Part shown: piece after piece, positions 9,506-20,500 of the stretch
Layout of the letters: the number at the start of each line of letters is the position of its first letter
Position numbering within the stretch: position 1 is the stretch's first letter
Source of the DNA: Mycobacterium kubicae
Lineage (GTDB): Bacteria > Actinomycetota > Actinomycetes > Mycobacteriales > Mycobacteriaceae
Direction: 5' to 3'
DNA: 64,000 nucleotides
Assembly (NCBI RefSeq): GCF_015689175.1
Contig: NZ_CP065047.1
Location: 3,658,001-3,722,000, forward strand
The notes under the pieces: generated by a model
The model's database searches: none
What the model was told of the DNA's origin: nothing
What the model saw: the letters and a program-made list of their open reading frames with translations, nothing else
Position numbers and translations under genes: made by a program

Positions 9506-12500
9506 TCCTGGGCGAGCACTTCTTCATCGGTCAGAGCAGCGACGTCGAGATAGTGCCGCGCTATGAGGGCCAGTCGATTCGATGTTCCGCGCAGCGCTTC
9601 TTTCTGCTCCAGCCGCCCGGTCAAACCGGCCACCGTGCGTGCCGCAAATAAGTCCGCGACCACAACGTGATCTACGTCGAGCCAGTCGCGTACCTGGGCG
9701 ATAACGGTGGTAGCCAGCACCGAATCACCGCCAAGCGCGAAGAAATCGTCATGCACGCCGACAGAATCAATTCCCAACACCTCGGCGACGATCGCGGCCA
9801 CAGCGGCTTCGACATCACTGCGTGGCGCGCTGTCTTGGATGTCGGCGGCTTCGGGTTCCAGCAGCGCGACCACGGCGCGGCGGTCGAGTTTGCCGTTGGC
9901 GGTCAACGGTATTCGTTCGAAGAACACCACGCGGGTGGGAACCATGTAGCTGGGCAACAACTTTGCGACCGCTGCGGTGATGTCACCGATCTCACCTGGG
10001 TCACCCGCTACGGCGGCAACGAGTTTCGGCGCGTTGGCGCCGACGACGACCGCGACGGCGTGCCGCACCCCGGGCACGGCGCGCAGCGCGCTTTCCACCT
10101 CGCCCAGCTCTACCCGGTAGCCACGAATCTGCACCTGGTGGTCGGCGCGGCCCAGGAATTCGATGGTGCCATCCGGCCAGTACCTGGCTAGGTCACCCGT
10201 TTTGTACCAACGAATCCCGTCGTGCTCGACGAAACGCTCCGCCGTCCGCTTCGGATCGTTGCGGTAGCCCGCCGCCACGTTGGCACCGCCCACCCACAGT
10301 TCCCCGGGGACCCAGTCCAGGCAATCTCGGCCGGACGGCGAAACCACCCGACACCGCACGTTGCGCAGCGGAACTCCGAACGGCACGGTCGCCCAGTGTG
10401 CTGGTGGTTCGCCCACCACCTCACAGATGGTGCTGTGGATGGCCGTCTCCGTCGCACCCCCCAGTCCGGAGAATCGGCAGCCTGGGACTTGCCGGGCGAG
10501 TCTGCGGGCCAAGTCGGCGCCGACCCAGTCACCACCGAGAATTACGGCTCGCAACGATTCGCCGAGCCGTTTGCCGCCGAGCTCCAAGATCATGTCGAGC
10601 ATGCTGGGCACGCAGTTGAGGATTGAAACGCGATGGTGGCGAAGCAGTTCCACCCACGTGGTGGCGGCTGCCTTCTCCTCGGAATCGACCGCGACCAACG
10701 AGCCGCCGACGGAGAACATGCCGAAGATGTCATAAACGGAGAGGTCAAATTCCAGGGCTGATAGCGCCAGCGTCCGATCGGCGCTGCCCACCTGGAACCT
10801 GTCGTTCACCGCGTCGATGGTGTTCATCGCCGCGCTGTGTGTAACATCGACGCCTTTCGGCGCACCCGTAGAACCCGACGTGAACATCGTATATGCGGAT
10901 TCACTCGTCATGGGAAAGATGGCTTGCTGCAACGGTGTTGGATAATTAGCAGCCGCCGCAATGGATACACACGGTATCGACGCACCCATGTCCGCACCCG
11001 CGACGGTGAGTGCGGCGACAACATCGGCGGTCTGAAGTATCTTGGCGCGCCGGGCAGCTGGCTGGTCGTAGCCGATCGGCACGTAAGTTGCGCCGGCGGC
11101 AAGCACTCCGAGCACCGCCAGAATCTGCAAGCGCCCTTTGGGAAGCTGGACGGCGACCGAGTCACCGTCACCGACGCCCTGGGCCCGCAGCGCTCCGGCG
11201 ACCGCCAACGCGCAGTTCGCGATTTCCCGGTAGGTCCAGACGCCCGCCTCGTCGCCCACACCCCACACCACTGCCGGCGCCTCCGGGGTAGCCGCGGCGT
11301 GGTCGAAGAAGCCTTGGTGCAGGCAGCGTCCGCTGACCGGACCATCGGTGGCGTTGACCGCGGCGCGTACCGTCGCCTGGGCGCTGGGCAAGCACACCGT
11401 CGCCTCGGCATCCCAGCCCGCGTCACCTTCGGCGAGCCGTGTTACCGCGTCGGTGAACCGAGCGAACATCGCATCGATCAAACCGTGCGGGAACGCCGAT
11501 TCACGCACATCCCAGTTGAGCAGGAGCCCACCGCGCAGCTCGGTCACTTGGGCGTCGAGCAGCACCTGCGGTCCCTGCGAGATGATCCACACCGGTTCCC
11601 CGAAGGTCTGCATCACCGTGTCGGCGAACAGTTCACCCAGGTCTAGCGCGCTGGTGAAGACGACCGGCGCCAACACCGGCTCCCCTCGATGCCTGCCGAG
11701 ATCACGCAACACCTCCAGGCCCGAATAGGCTGAGCGCGAGCCACTTTCGTACATGCTGCGCTGGACGGCGCGGGCCCGGTCGGCGACCGACATGCTCTCG
11801 GTCACGTCGACCTCGAGCATGATCGAGGACGTGAAGTCGCCGACCACCCGGTCGATGTCTGGATGCACGGATTCCCGATGAAACAACGGCACGTTCAACA
11901 GGAATCTGCTGTCGGCCGACCAACCGCCGATGGTGTCGGCGAACACGGCCGCCAACGCCATTGCCGGTGTCACCCCGCGGGCGTGCGCCCCGGCGACCAG
12001 GTTCTGCTTGGCTTCCGGGGGCAGCCAGTGGTCGTAACGGACGGTTCGGTGTGGGGCCTGCCGTTCCCCCACCGCAACGGTGGGCAGTTCGGGCGCGCCG
12101 GGCAGGTGAGGTAGCCGCTCGCGCCACCACTGTCGGTCTCGCTCCCGCGCCACGCTGTCTTGTTGCCGTTCGGTGCGGTAGCGCCGGTAGCTGTAGCCGG
12201 GCGGCGCTACCCGGGCACCTTGGTACAAGTCGGCCAATTCTGAGACCAGCACGCGGTAGCTCATGGCATCACCGGCCAGCATGTCGATGTCCAGGTGCAA
12301 CCGGCTGCGATTGTCATCGCGGAGCGTCAAGGCGATGTCGATGACCTGTCCGTCCTCGATCGCCAAGCGCTGGTGGGTCTTGCGGTCCCGCAACTCGCTT
12401 AGCGCGGACTCGATGCGGTCCGCGGGTTCACCACGCAGATCCAACACGGAGAACACCGGCCTACCCGGCCTGGGCATCGTCTGCTGTGTTCCGTCGGGCA

Positions 12501-12996
12501 GAAACCGGGTTCGTAGCATCGGGTGCACCGCCACCAGATCGGCCGCCGCCCGTTCCAGCCGAGCCGGATCTATTGGGCCGCAGTCGAACTCCACGTAGAG
12601 GTGAGCGGCGACGCCCCCGAGCTCTTGTTCGTCGGAACGCCCAATCCAGTACGCGTGTTGCATCGTGGCCAGCGGGAAGGGGTCGTTCTCGGGGACCGGC
12701 TCGACCGGCTCTTCCGGTTGAGCGGCGGCTGCTTGCGCGGGCGCGGATGCGTGCTGCCCGGCACCGAGCATCTCGTACCACGACTCGACCGTCGGAGCGG
12801 CCGCGAGTTGGGCGAAGGTGATGTCGGCGCCGCGTTTACGCCATCCCCCGGCAAGCGCCATGATGCGAATAGAGTTGAGGCCCAACTGGATGAGGTCGTC
12901 GTGGTCGGCGACGTCGTCGGCGGGGCAGCCGAGTTGGGCCGCGATTGTGGCCCGGATCTGGTCTCTGCTTATCCACTCCTCGCCGAGCGGCTCCAT
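9502..12996 (-). CDS. mbtB: Mycobactin-type NRPS MbtB (ArCP-Cy-A-PCP)
   Basis: 1164-residue NRPS that receives salicylate from MbtA and condenses and cyclises it with Ser, Thr or Cys. The domains are an aryl carrier protein (residues 5-75, phosphopantetheine Ser in LGLNSIRI near 41), a heterocyclisation domain (about 110-530) with the DxxxxDxxS motif as DMLAGDAMS, an adenylation domain (about 560-1010) with TSGSTGAPKG and FDLSVYDIFG, and a carrier protein with ALGGDSVLA near 1087. No thioesterase follows. My hand-read specificity code is D-L-Y-N-I-G-L-I-H, mixing features of Cys and Thr codes. ATG 12996 with AAAGGA upstream is preferred to the longer arginine-rich frame, because mbtF ends 11 bp before it. 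Confidence 0.93.
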   Translation of the reverse strand: MEPLGEEWISRDQIRATIAAQLGCPADDVADHDDLIQLGLNSIRIMALAGGWRKRGADITFAQLAAAPTVESWYEMLGAGQHASAPAQAAAAQPEEPVEPVPENDPFPLATMQHAYWIGRSDEQELGGVAAHLYVEFDCGPIDPARLERAAADLVAVHPMLRTRFLPDGTQQTMPRPGRPVFSVLDLRGEPADRIESALSELRDRKTHQRLAIEDGQVIDIALTLRDDNRSRLHLDIDMLAGDAMSYRVLVSELADLYQGARVAPPGYSYRRYRTERQQDSVARERDRQWWRERLPHLPGAPELPTVAVGERQAPHRTVRYDHWLPPEAKQNLVAGAHARGVTPAMALAAVFADTIGGWSADSRFLLNVPLFHRESVHPDIDRVVGDFTSSIMLEVDVTESMSVADRARAVQRSMYESGSRSAYSGLEVLRDLGRHRGEPVLAPVVFTSALDLGELFADTVMQTFGEPVWIISQGPQVLLDAQVTELRGGLLLNWDVRESAFPHGLIDAMFARFTDAVTRLAEGDAGWDAEATVCLPSAQATVRAAVNATDGPVSGRCLHQGFFDHAAATPEAPAVVWGVGDEAGVWTYREIANCALAVAGALRAQGVGDGDSVAVQLPKGRLQILAVLGVLAAGATYVPIGYDQPAARRAKILQTADVVAALTVAGADMGASIPCVSIAAAANYPTPLQQAIFPMTSESAYTMFTSGSTGAPKGVDVTHSAAMNTIDAVNDRFQVGSADRTLALSALEFDLSVYDIFGMFSVGGSLVAVDSEEKAAATTWVELLRHHRVSILNCVPSMLDMILELGGKRLGESLRAVILGGDWVGADLARRLARQVPGCRFSGLGGATETAIHSTICEVVGEPPAHWATVPFGVPLRNVRCRVVSPSGRDCLDWVPGELWVGGANVAAGYRNDPKRTAERFVEHDGIRWYKTGDLARYWPDGTIEFLGRADHQVQIRGYRVELGEVESALRAVPGVRHAVAVVVGANAPKLVAAVAGDPGEIGDITAAVAKLLPSYMVPTRVVFFERIPLTANGKLDRRAVVALLEPEAADIQDSAPRSDVEAAVAAIVAEVLGIDSVGVHDDFFALGGDSVLATTVIAQVRDWLDVDHVVVADLFAARTVAGLTGRLEQKEALRGTSNRLALIARHYLDVAALTDEEVLAQD

Positions 12997-13007
12997 TGCG
13001 GTCCTTT

Positions 13008-16000
13008 CTAGGCCAGGTGTCGATCGAGGTCGGCGGCGACGGCGGCGATGGCGCGCTGCCACAGCTGCGTCAGACGGTCGATGTCGGACGGTGTGAACAG
13101 GGCTTCACTCCAGCGCCAATTGCTGATCAACTGGGTGCCCTGCGGTGTGTTCGCCACGAACGCGCTGATGTTCAGGGCGAACCGCAGCGGGAGGTCGGGT
13201 TCGGGGGCATTCGGCAGTGCCTCGAGGTACGGGCCGCCGAGCAGTGACCACGCTTGGTCGGTGGCCGCGCCGAGGTCAAGTCGGCCCAGGTAGCTGAACT
13301 GGATCTGCGGTTCGGCGGCGTCCTGCAGTTCCGGGAGGCGCTCGACATAATGCAGCAGGCCATAATCCAAGCCGTCGTTGGGCACCTCGCGTAGCTGGGT
13401 CACCACGGAGTCGACCAGCGCATGGGCGGCGCCGAGCGTGTTTTCGGCGTGCTCCACGTCGACCGCCGCCGAGCCCACCCCGAACCGCGCGGGAAATGCG
13501 CTGGTGAACCATCCCACCGTGTTGGTGGTGTCGGTGTTCAGGACGGCATCGGCGCGCCCATGGCCTTCCAGCGCCACCAGGGTGCCGGCGGCTGGGTCCT
13601 CGCCCCGAAGACGACGCCAGCTCGCCATGGCGATAGTGGTTGCAGCCAAAAGGGATTCGCGAACGCCCTCATCTTTGGTCAAGCTGGCCAGCACAGAGGT
13701 CGTTACCTCTACCGGTGAGATCAGCTGAGTGACTTGCAGCGTGGACCAGGTGTCCCGGGTCGGGTCCGGGTGGCGGCTGCCCAGCGCGGAATCGGGCGGA
13801 CAGACCTGTGTCATCCAGTACTCGCGTTGCGACTGAACGTCCGGCGTGGCCGCCCGTTGCCACATCAGCTCGCACCAGCGTCGGTAGGAGGTGAACTCGG
13901 GCAACATCTTCGGTGCGACGCCGGCCTGCAGGCAGCGCCACGCTTCGGCGATGTCTCCGAGCATGATGTGCCATGACACCACGTCCACGGTCAGGTGGTG
14001 GGTGGTGAGCAGCAGCACATCGCCAGGTTCGGGACCTTGTTCGGTACCGGTGAACCAGACCGCCCGCATCATCGCGCCCGCGTACGGATCCATCTCGTCC
14101 ATCACCGCTGGCGCGGCATGCCCGATGGCAGCGATCAATTCGTCGTTGTCCGGTGTGCTCAGTTCGACCCGGCTCAGCAGGTCGGCAGCATTGACGACGC
14201 CGGGCTCGCGGGTGACCAGACGGGGACCCGCACTGGTATCGACCAAGATCGATCGCAAGGTGTCGTGGCCGTCCAGGAGCATTTGAATCATCGACTCGAT
14301 GGACGAGCGGTCGATTCCCGACGGCAGCCGAAGCAGCACCGTGTGGGTGAACCGCCGGAAGTTGCCGTGCTCGTAGAGCCAGGACACCATGGGCAGCGGC
14401 AACACCTCACCGTATTCGGCGCTCTCAATAGCCGTGTCCGAGTCGACGGCGGAGTCGATCAGCGTAGCCAGCGCACGAATTGTGGGGGCGGCGAACACCA
14501 TTCGTGGGCTGACCGTGAGCCCGCGCCGGCGAGCTTTGTGGACCAGGGAGATCGCGACAATGCTGTCCAGCCCGAAGGCGAAGAAGTCGTCGTCGAGGTG
14601 CGGCACCACTCCGTTGAACTGTTCGGCGAAGAGTTCACACAGCGCGCGTTCGGTGTCGGTCGACGCCGACGCGGGTTGAGCGGCGGTGACCGTGAACAGC
14701 GCTTCTTCGCCCAAGCGCTCCAGGGCGTGGCCATCGAGCTTGCCGTTGGCGTTGATCGGCAGCGCGGGCAGGGCCACGATCCGCGCGGGAATCATGTAGG
14801 AGGGGAGCCGTTCGCCGAGCGCGCTCCGCAGTGTCGCCGGGTCAGCGTCGGTGCCGGCCTGCCAGACAACGAATCCCACCAAAGTGGTAGCACCGTCGCG
14901 TCGCAACACGGCAACGGCCGCGTCGTGTACTTCAGGTCGGCTGCGCAGCGCGGCTTCGATCTCCCCGATCTCGACCCGATAGCCACGAATCTTGACCTGG
15001 GTATCGCCGCGCCCCAGATACGCGTAACCGCCGTGCGTGAGCCTGCGCACCAGGTCACCGGTGCGGTACATGCGCCGGCCGGGGCGAAACGGATCGGCCA
15101 CGAATCGGGCTGACGTCATCCCCGGCTGACCGATGTACCCGCGGGCCTGCTGCCCGCCGGACAGATAGAGCTCACCGACCACGCCGTTGGGCACCATCCG
15201 TAGCGCCGAATCGAGAACGTAGCCAATGGTTCCCGTGTTGACCGTGCCGATCGTCGGCGCCGGGTAGCCTTTGACCGCGGCCACCAACGCCTCAACCGTC
15301 ATCTCGGTGGGCCCGTAGCAGTTGTAGACCGCGGTCGACGGCAGCGCCCGCAACTGTTGCCACAGCACGCTGTTGATGGCTTCGCCGCCGAGGGCAAGCA
15401 CCGCGAGATCATGGTCGAGTAGGCCGGCGGCCTTGAGCTGTACGAGCATTGACGGGGTGGTGTCGATCATGTCGATCCCGAAGGCGGTCATCCCCTTGAC
15501 CAGTCGGTCGGCGTCGCGCATCTCCTCAGCGTCGAACAGGTGGATGGCGTGACCGTCCAGCAGGCCGACCATGGGCTGCCAGGATGCGTCGAAGCTGAAC
15601 GACCACGCGTGCGCTATCCGCAAGGGGCGGCCCAGTTGTGACACGGCCGGCCCGTAGACGCGGTTGCGGTGATCGGCGAAATAACTCAGCACCGCGGCGT
15701 TGGAATCGATGACGCCCTTGGGCTCCCCGGTGGACCCGGAGGTGAAGATGACATATGCGGCCTGGTCGGGATGGCGGTGCACGGCCGGCGCCACCCCGGA
15801 CCGTCGCGCGATGCGTTCGGCGACTGCACTGTCGTCGAGGACCAGGGCGAGACGATCCGAGCCGACCAAGTGCGTGCATGCCGCTTCGGTAATGGCGAGG
15901 CCGGGATTGGCTTGCCGCAGAATGGATTCGATGCGCGCCTCGGGCAGCGTGATGTCCACGGGTAGATAGGCGCCGCCCGCGGCCAGCACAGCGAGAATGG

Positions 16001-17558
16001 CGACGACCGATTGCGTCGAGCGCGGCAGCACCAGGGCAACGACTGTCTCCGGGCCCACTCCTTGGGCGCTGAGCTCTGCCGCCAACCGGGCTGCGGCCGC
16101 GTGCAATTCGGCGTAGGTGTATCGCTCGCCGGCGCTGGCGGTGAGCGCATCGGCGTCCGGTGTGGCATTCACCTGCTGTTCGAAGAGCTGCCAGATAGTG
16201 TCCTGCGGGGTCGCCTCGCTGACGGTGGCAAGCTCGGCCAACTCGGCGCGCTCCGTCGCGGTGAGGACGTCCAGAGCGTCGGGAGTCGCGTCGCCGATGT
16301 CTGGAAGTTGCCGCAGCACGCTCAGCAGCCGCTCGCAGATCTGTGCCGCGGGAAGGTGCTGAAGCATCTCCTGTATCGCCTCGACCACGACCACCAGAGC
16401 GTCACCGCTCATGTGCGAGACCACCGTCAACGGGTAATGCGTCAGGCTTTCCATCTCGACCGGACAGAATCGAGCGCCATCGGCGGTGGTGACGGTGCGG
16501 ATAGCGTCCTCGATGGGGGCGTTCTCGAAGACGAACAGGGTGTCGAACATGGCGCCACGGCCATGCGCGCGCTGCAATTCCGAGAGGCTGAGGTAACCGA
16601 TGTCCCGCATCGCCGATGACTCTTTTTGCAGTCGCACGCATTGGTCGACCACCGAGGCGGTGCCGCTGACGTGGTGCACGACCGGCACGCTGTTGATGAA
16701 CAACCCCACCATGCTCTCGACCCCGGGAAGGTGCTCGGGACGCCCCGAGACGACGGTGCCGAAGACGACGTCACGACGGTCGGTCAGTCTGCTGAGCACT
16801 ACGGCCCAGGCGAACAACACCGCGGTGTTGAGCGTCAGCCCATTGCGGGCGGCCCAGTTGCGCAGCCGCGTCGTGTCGGGCGCCGGCAGTAAGAGATTGG
16901 CGTTCTCGGGAACGGCGTTTGGTGCGGTGCCGTCGGCCACCATGAGGGGTCCGGACACATTGCTCAAATACGCGGTCCAGGCGTCGAGCGCCGCCGCGGT
17001 GTCTTGCTGAGCCAGCCACGCGATGTAGTCGCGGTACGGCCGCGGCGTCGGCAGGCCGTCGATCGATCCGCCGGCCTGGTACACCGCCAGCATTTCGGTG
17101 AAGAAGATGGCGAGCGCCCAGCCGTCCATCAAGATGTGGTGCGCGGTGAAGATCAGCCGCCGCCGAGTCTCGCCGGGCACGTTGAGCAATACCATCCGCA
17201 GTGCGGGACCGCGGCTCAGGTCGAAAGGGCGCCGCCGCTCCGATCGCGCGATGGCATCGAATTCGCTTGGTGTGGCGGTGCGTTCGGTCCATGGCAGTTC
17301 CACGCGGTCGGGCACGATCTGGACCGGTTTAGGGACGTCGCGATCCCAGAAGGCGGCTCGGAGATTCGGGTGCCGGTCCAGCATCGCAGCGGCGCTGCGG
17401 CGGAGCAGTTCGAGATCGACTGGCCCGTCTATGTCGACCCTCAACTGCATGGTGTACAGGTCGATGCTGTCCTCGGCCAGCCGGTACAGGGCAAACAGCC
17501 CCTGCTGCAACGGGCTCAGCGCGAGAACGTCTTCGATTTTCGGTGCGGCCGTGGTCAC
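13008..17558 (-). CDS. mbtF: Mycobactin-type NRPS MbtF (C-A-PCP-E/C-like)
   Basis: 1516-residue NRPS expected to add the terminal N6-hydroxylysine, which becomes the cyclic hydroxamate. It has a condensation domain (about 10-450) with AHHILMDGW, an adenylation domain (about 470-960) with TSGSTGEPKG, and a carrier protein with FGLDSIVA near 996. A C-terminal domain (about 1060-1500) of epimerisation type carries TTHHLTVDVVSW and FSYLGR. The hand-read binding-pocket code has Asp at the 278 position and Glu at the 331 position, which fits a basic side chain. GTG 17558 lies 7 bp after the mbtE stop, and mbtB follows 11 bp later. MbtF of M. tuberculosis has the same layout. Confidence 0.92.
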   Translation of the reverse strand: MTTAAPKIEDVLALSPLQQGLFALYRLAEDSIDLYTMQLRVDIDGPVDLELLRRSAAAMLDRHPNLRAAFWDRDVPKPVQIVPDRVELPWTERTATPSEFDAIARSERRRPFDLSRGPALRMVLLNVPGETRRRLIFTAHHILMDGWALAIFFTEMLAVYQAGGSIDGLPTPRPYRDYIAWLAQQDTAAALDAWTAYLSNVSGPLMVADGTAPNAVPENANLLLPAPDTTRLRNWAARNGLTLNTAVLFAWAVVLSRLTDRRDVVFGTVVSGRPEHLPGVESMVGLFINSVPVVHHVSGTASVVDQCVRLQKESSAMRDIGYLSLSELQRAHGRGAMFDTLFVFENAPIEDAIRTVTTADGARFCPVEMESLTHYPLTVVSHMSGDALVVVVEAIQEMLQHLPAAQICERLLSVLRQLPDIGDATPDALDVLTATERAELAELATVSEATPQDTIWQLFEQQVNATPDADALTASAGERYTYAELHAAAARLAAELSAQGVGPETVVALVLPRSTQSVVAILAVLAAGGAYLPVDITLPEARIESILRQANPGLAITEAACTHLVGSDRLALVLDDSAVAERIARRSGVAPAVHRHPDQAAYVIFTSGSTGEPKGVIDSNAAVLSYFADHRNRVYGPAVSQLGRPLRIAHAWSFSFDASWQPMVGLLDGHAIHLFDAEEMRDADRLVKGMTAFGIDMIDTTPSMLVQLKAAGLLDHDLAVLALGGEAINSVLWQQLRALPSTAVYNCYGPTEMTVEALVAAVKGYPAPTIGTVNTGTIGYVLDSALRMVPNGVVGELYLSGGQQARGYIGQPGMTSARFVADPFRPGRRMYRTGDLVRRLTHGGYAYLGRGDTQVKIRGYRVEIGEIEAALRSRPEVHDAAVAVLRRDGATTLVGFVVWQAGTDADPATLRSALGERLPSYMIPARIVALPALPINANGKLDGHALERLGEEALFTVTAAQPASASTDTERALCELFAEQFNGVVPHLDDDFFAFGLDSIVAISLVHKARRRGLTVSPRMVFAAPTIRALATLIDSAVDSDTAIESAEYGEVLPLPMVSWLYEHGNFRRFTHTVLLRLPSGIDRSSIESMIQMLLDGHDTLRSILVDTSAGPRLVTREPGVVNAADLLSRVELSTPDNDELIAAIGHAAPAVMDEMDPYAGAMMRAVWFTGTEQGPEPGDVLLLTTHHLTVDVVSWHIMLGDIAEAWRCLQAGVAPKMLPEFTSYRRWCELMWQRAATPDVQSQREYWMTQVCPPDSALGSRHPDPTRDTWSTLQVTQLISPVEVTTSVLASLTKDEGVRESLLAATTIAMASWRRLRGEDPAAGTLVALEGHGRADAVLNTDTTNTVGWFTSAFPARFGVGSAAVDVEHAENTLGAAHALVDSVVTQLREVPNDGLDYGLLHYVERLPELQDAAEPQIQFSYLGRLDLGAATDQAWSLLGGPYLEALPNAPEPDLPLRFALNISAFVANTPQGTQLISNWRWSEALFTPSDIDRLTQLWQRAIAAVAADLDRHLA

Positions 17559-17565
17559 GCGTGCC

Positions 17566-20500
17566 TCACGAGTGCTTCTCCCAGGATGCGGTCAGCGCGG
17601 CCAGTGCATCGGCGTCCAGGCCCGATGCACTCATCGGCTCGGCTTGTGGTGTGGGCGTCGAATCAGCCTCCGCTGCAGCGGAGTCTCCGGCCGCGTCGAC
17701 CGCCGCCGCCAACTCGGCGATCGTCATGTGCTCGAACACCATGGCGGGGGTCAGCGCCAACCCCTGGGCGGCCGCCCGCGCCGACCATTGCACCGAGATG
17801 ATGCTGTCGCCGCCGAGAGCGAAGAAATTGTCCTCCCGGTGCACCTCGGTGATGTCGAGCAGCTCCTCCAGCAATGCGATGAGCGCCCGCTCGGTTTCCT
17901 CCGAACCCCCGACGACCGGTTCCGATGTTACTGCACGGGCAGGAGTGGCGGGGGTGCGCAGTGTCTCCATGACCTCGACCGGCAGCAGTTGCACTGCGGA
18001 GAGCAAACTTTCGGGTGTGGTCGCGAATGCGTCAAGGGCGGCGTTGAGCGCCTGTGCGATGAGCTCGACCGTCTGCGGTTCGTACAGATCGGCGTTGGCC
18101 ACGATCCGCACGTCCACTTCCGCGTCCGGAGTGACGTTCAGCTCGACGTTGAGGTCAAGCAGTGAGATCTCAAAGTCCATCGGCAGCGGAACAACTGTCG
18201 TCGCACCGTTGCCGGTGACGTCGCGCGGCATCAGGGCCCAGTCCTCGCCGCGGAAGTGGATCGAGGTCTGGAACAGCGGGTGGTTTCGCGACGGGGACCG
18301 CGGCGGGTTGAGCGCCTCCACGACGCGTTCGATGGGCAACTCTTGGTGCGCCAGCGCGTCCAGGACCGCGTCGCGGCTGATGGTCACCGCGTCGCGCAGG
18401 CTGGGATCACCGGAGAGGTTGTTGCGCAGCACGACCACATTCGCGCAGGGGCCGGTCATGTTGGTGGTGGGTGAGTCGACCCGCGCTGCGACCGGGCTGC
18501 CGATGGGGATGTCGGTGCCGCCGCCGAGCTTGTGCAGCAGCACGGCTAGCGCGGATTGATACACCATGAACTCCGTCGCGCCGCTTCGTTCGGCGAGCTG
18601 GGTAAGGGCTGCGCGCCGATCCGCCGAGACCGTGAAACTGACCACCTCGCCGCGGCGGCCGAGGACCGGGGGGCGGGTGTGGTCGGCAACGATCGGGATT
18701 TGATACGGCATGCCCGACAGGGTGTCTCGCCAATGCGCCAGTTCGGCCTCTCCCCACTGGCTGCCCGCGTCGAACGCGGCCTGCTGCCACGCCGCGAAGT
18801 CGGCGAACTGCACGGGCAACACGGGCCAGTGCGGCGCCCTACCGGTCAACCGTGCCCCGTAGGCGACGAGGAGGTCGTCGAACAGTACGCCCAGCGAGGC
18901 ATGATCAGTCACGATGTGATGCACCAGCAGCAACAACACGTGTGAGTCCGGGCCGAGCACCAACAGGGTGGGCCGGATCAGCGAATCGGATTCCAACGTG
19001 AACACATACCGACGCAGCTCGGCCACTGTCTCGTCGAGGCGCTCGGCGGGAACTTCTACGACGGCGAGCTCGACCTCTCGGGCCGGATGCACGAATTGGT
19101 ATGGCACATGTTCGTGTTCGGCGATGTTGGTGCGCAGCGCTTCGTGTCGCGCGACTATGTCGTTGAGCGCCTGGGTCAACGCATTGATGTCTAGCGGGCC
19201 GTTGAACCGCAGCCCAAGCGCCATGTTGAAGACGTCGTTGGCGCCCCGCATCCGGTACTGGAACCACATGGCGAACTGCGAGTAGGACAACGGGGGCCGT
19301 TCGGGACGAACCACACCGAGCAGCGCCGGGCGACCCGAGTCTTCGGGCGTTCCTTGCGGGCCGGCGGGCAGTTGCTCCACCACTCGTGCCGCCAGTCCGG
19401 CCGGGGTGGGGGTGTCGAACACCGCGCGCACGGTCAACTCCACACCGAATTCCGCACGAATCTGGGCAATCAAACGGGCCGCCAGCAATGAATGGCCGCC
19501 GAGCCCGAAGAAGGAATCCTCGGCGCCCACCCGCTCCCAGCCGAACAGTCGGGCGAAGATGGCACACATCCGGCGCTCGGTCGCCGTTGCCGGATCGCGG
19601 TAGCTGCGAGCCCCGATCGGTGTCGGCTCGGGCAGTGCGCGCTTGTCGAGTTTGCCGCTCACCGTCAGCGGAATGTCCGGGATGACGGCAAAGGCGCTGG
19701 GCACCATGTATTCCGGCAGCAACGACGCGGTATGGGCGCGGATTGCCGCGAGGTCTATCGGTGCGACGGCAGTCAGGTTCTCCTCACCGGTCACCGGCAC
19801 CAGATATGCGGCCAGCATCGGTCCCGCCTCGGTGTCTTCGGTGACCACCAGGCAATGCCGCACCGCCGGATGTGTGGCGATGACGGCCTCCACCTCACCG
19901 AGTTCGATGCGGAATCCGCGCACCTTCACCTGTTCGTCGGCCCGGCCTACGAATTCCAGCTCCCCGGAAATGTTGCGGCGCACCAGGTCTCCGGTACGGT
20001 ACAGCCGCATCCCGGGAGTGAAGGGGTCGGCCACGAATCGCTCCGCGGTCAGCCCCGGACGTCCGAGGTAGCCACGCGCCAGCTGAACCCCACCGAGGTA
20101 CAACTCACCGATCACCTCCGCGGGCACCGGCTGCAATTCTTCGTCCAAGACATAGGCGTACACATTGCGGTTGGGTAGCCCGATGGGCATCACGCGCGCG
20201 CCGTAGGTTCCTTCGACCGTCATGTGCGTCGAGCAGACGACTGCCTCGGTCGGGCCATAGTGATTGCGGAGATTCGCGTCGAAGTAAGTGGCGAACTGAT
20301 CGGCCACTTCCCCACGCAGCGCTTCGCCGCCCACCGGCACGTGGCGCAGTTGCCGCCACTGTTTGACCTGAGGCAGCAGCAGCAGGGTGCTCAGCATGGA
20401 GGGCACCATGTGCAACACAGTGACGCCGTGCCGGCTGATCAGGTCTGCAACGTACGGGATGTCGCTGAACGCGTCGGGTTTGGGGACGACCAGGCGAGCA

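Noticed and set aside
9502..9800. Fused thioesterase domain at the end of MbtB
   Set aside because: The protein ends soon after the carrier domain and no GxSxG motif is present.
12996..13062. Upstream extension of MbtB starting MAARHRRRRRRPRSTPGL
   Set aside because: It would overlap the end of mbtF by 55 bp and adds an arginine-rich leader not typical of aryl carrier starts; ATG 12996 has a better ribosome site.
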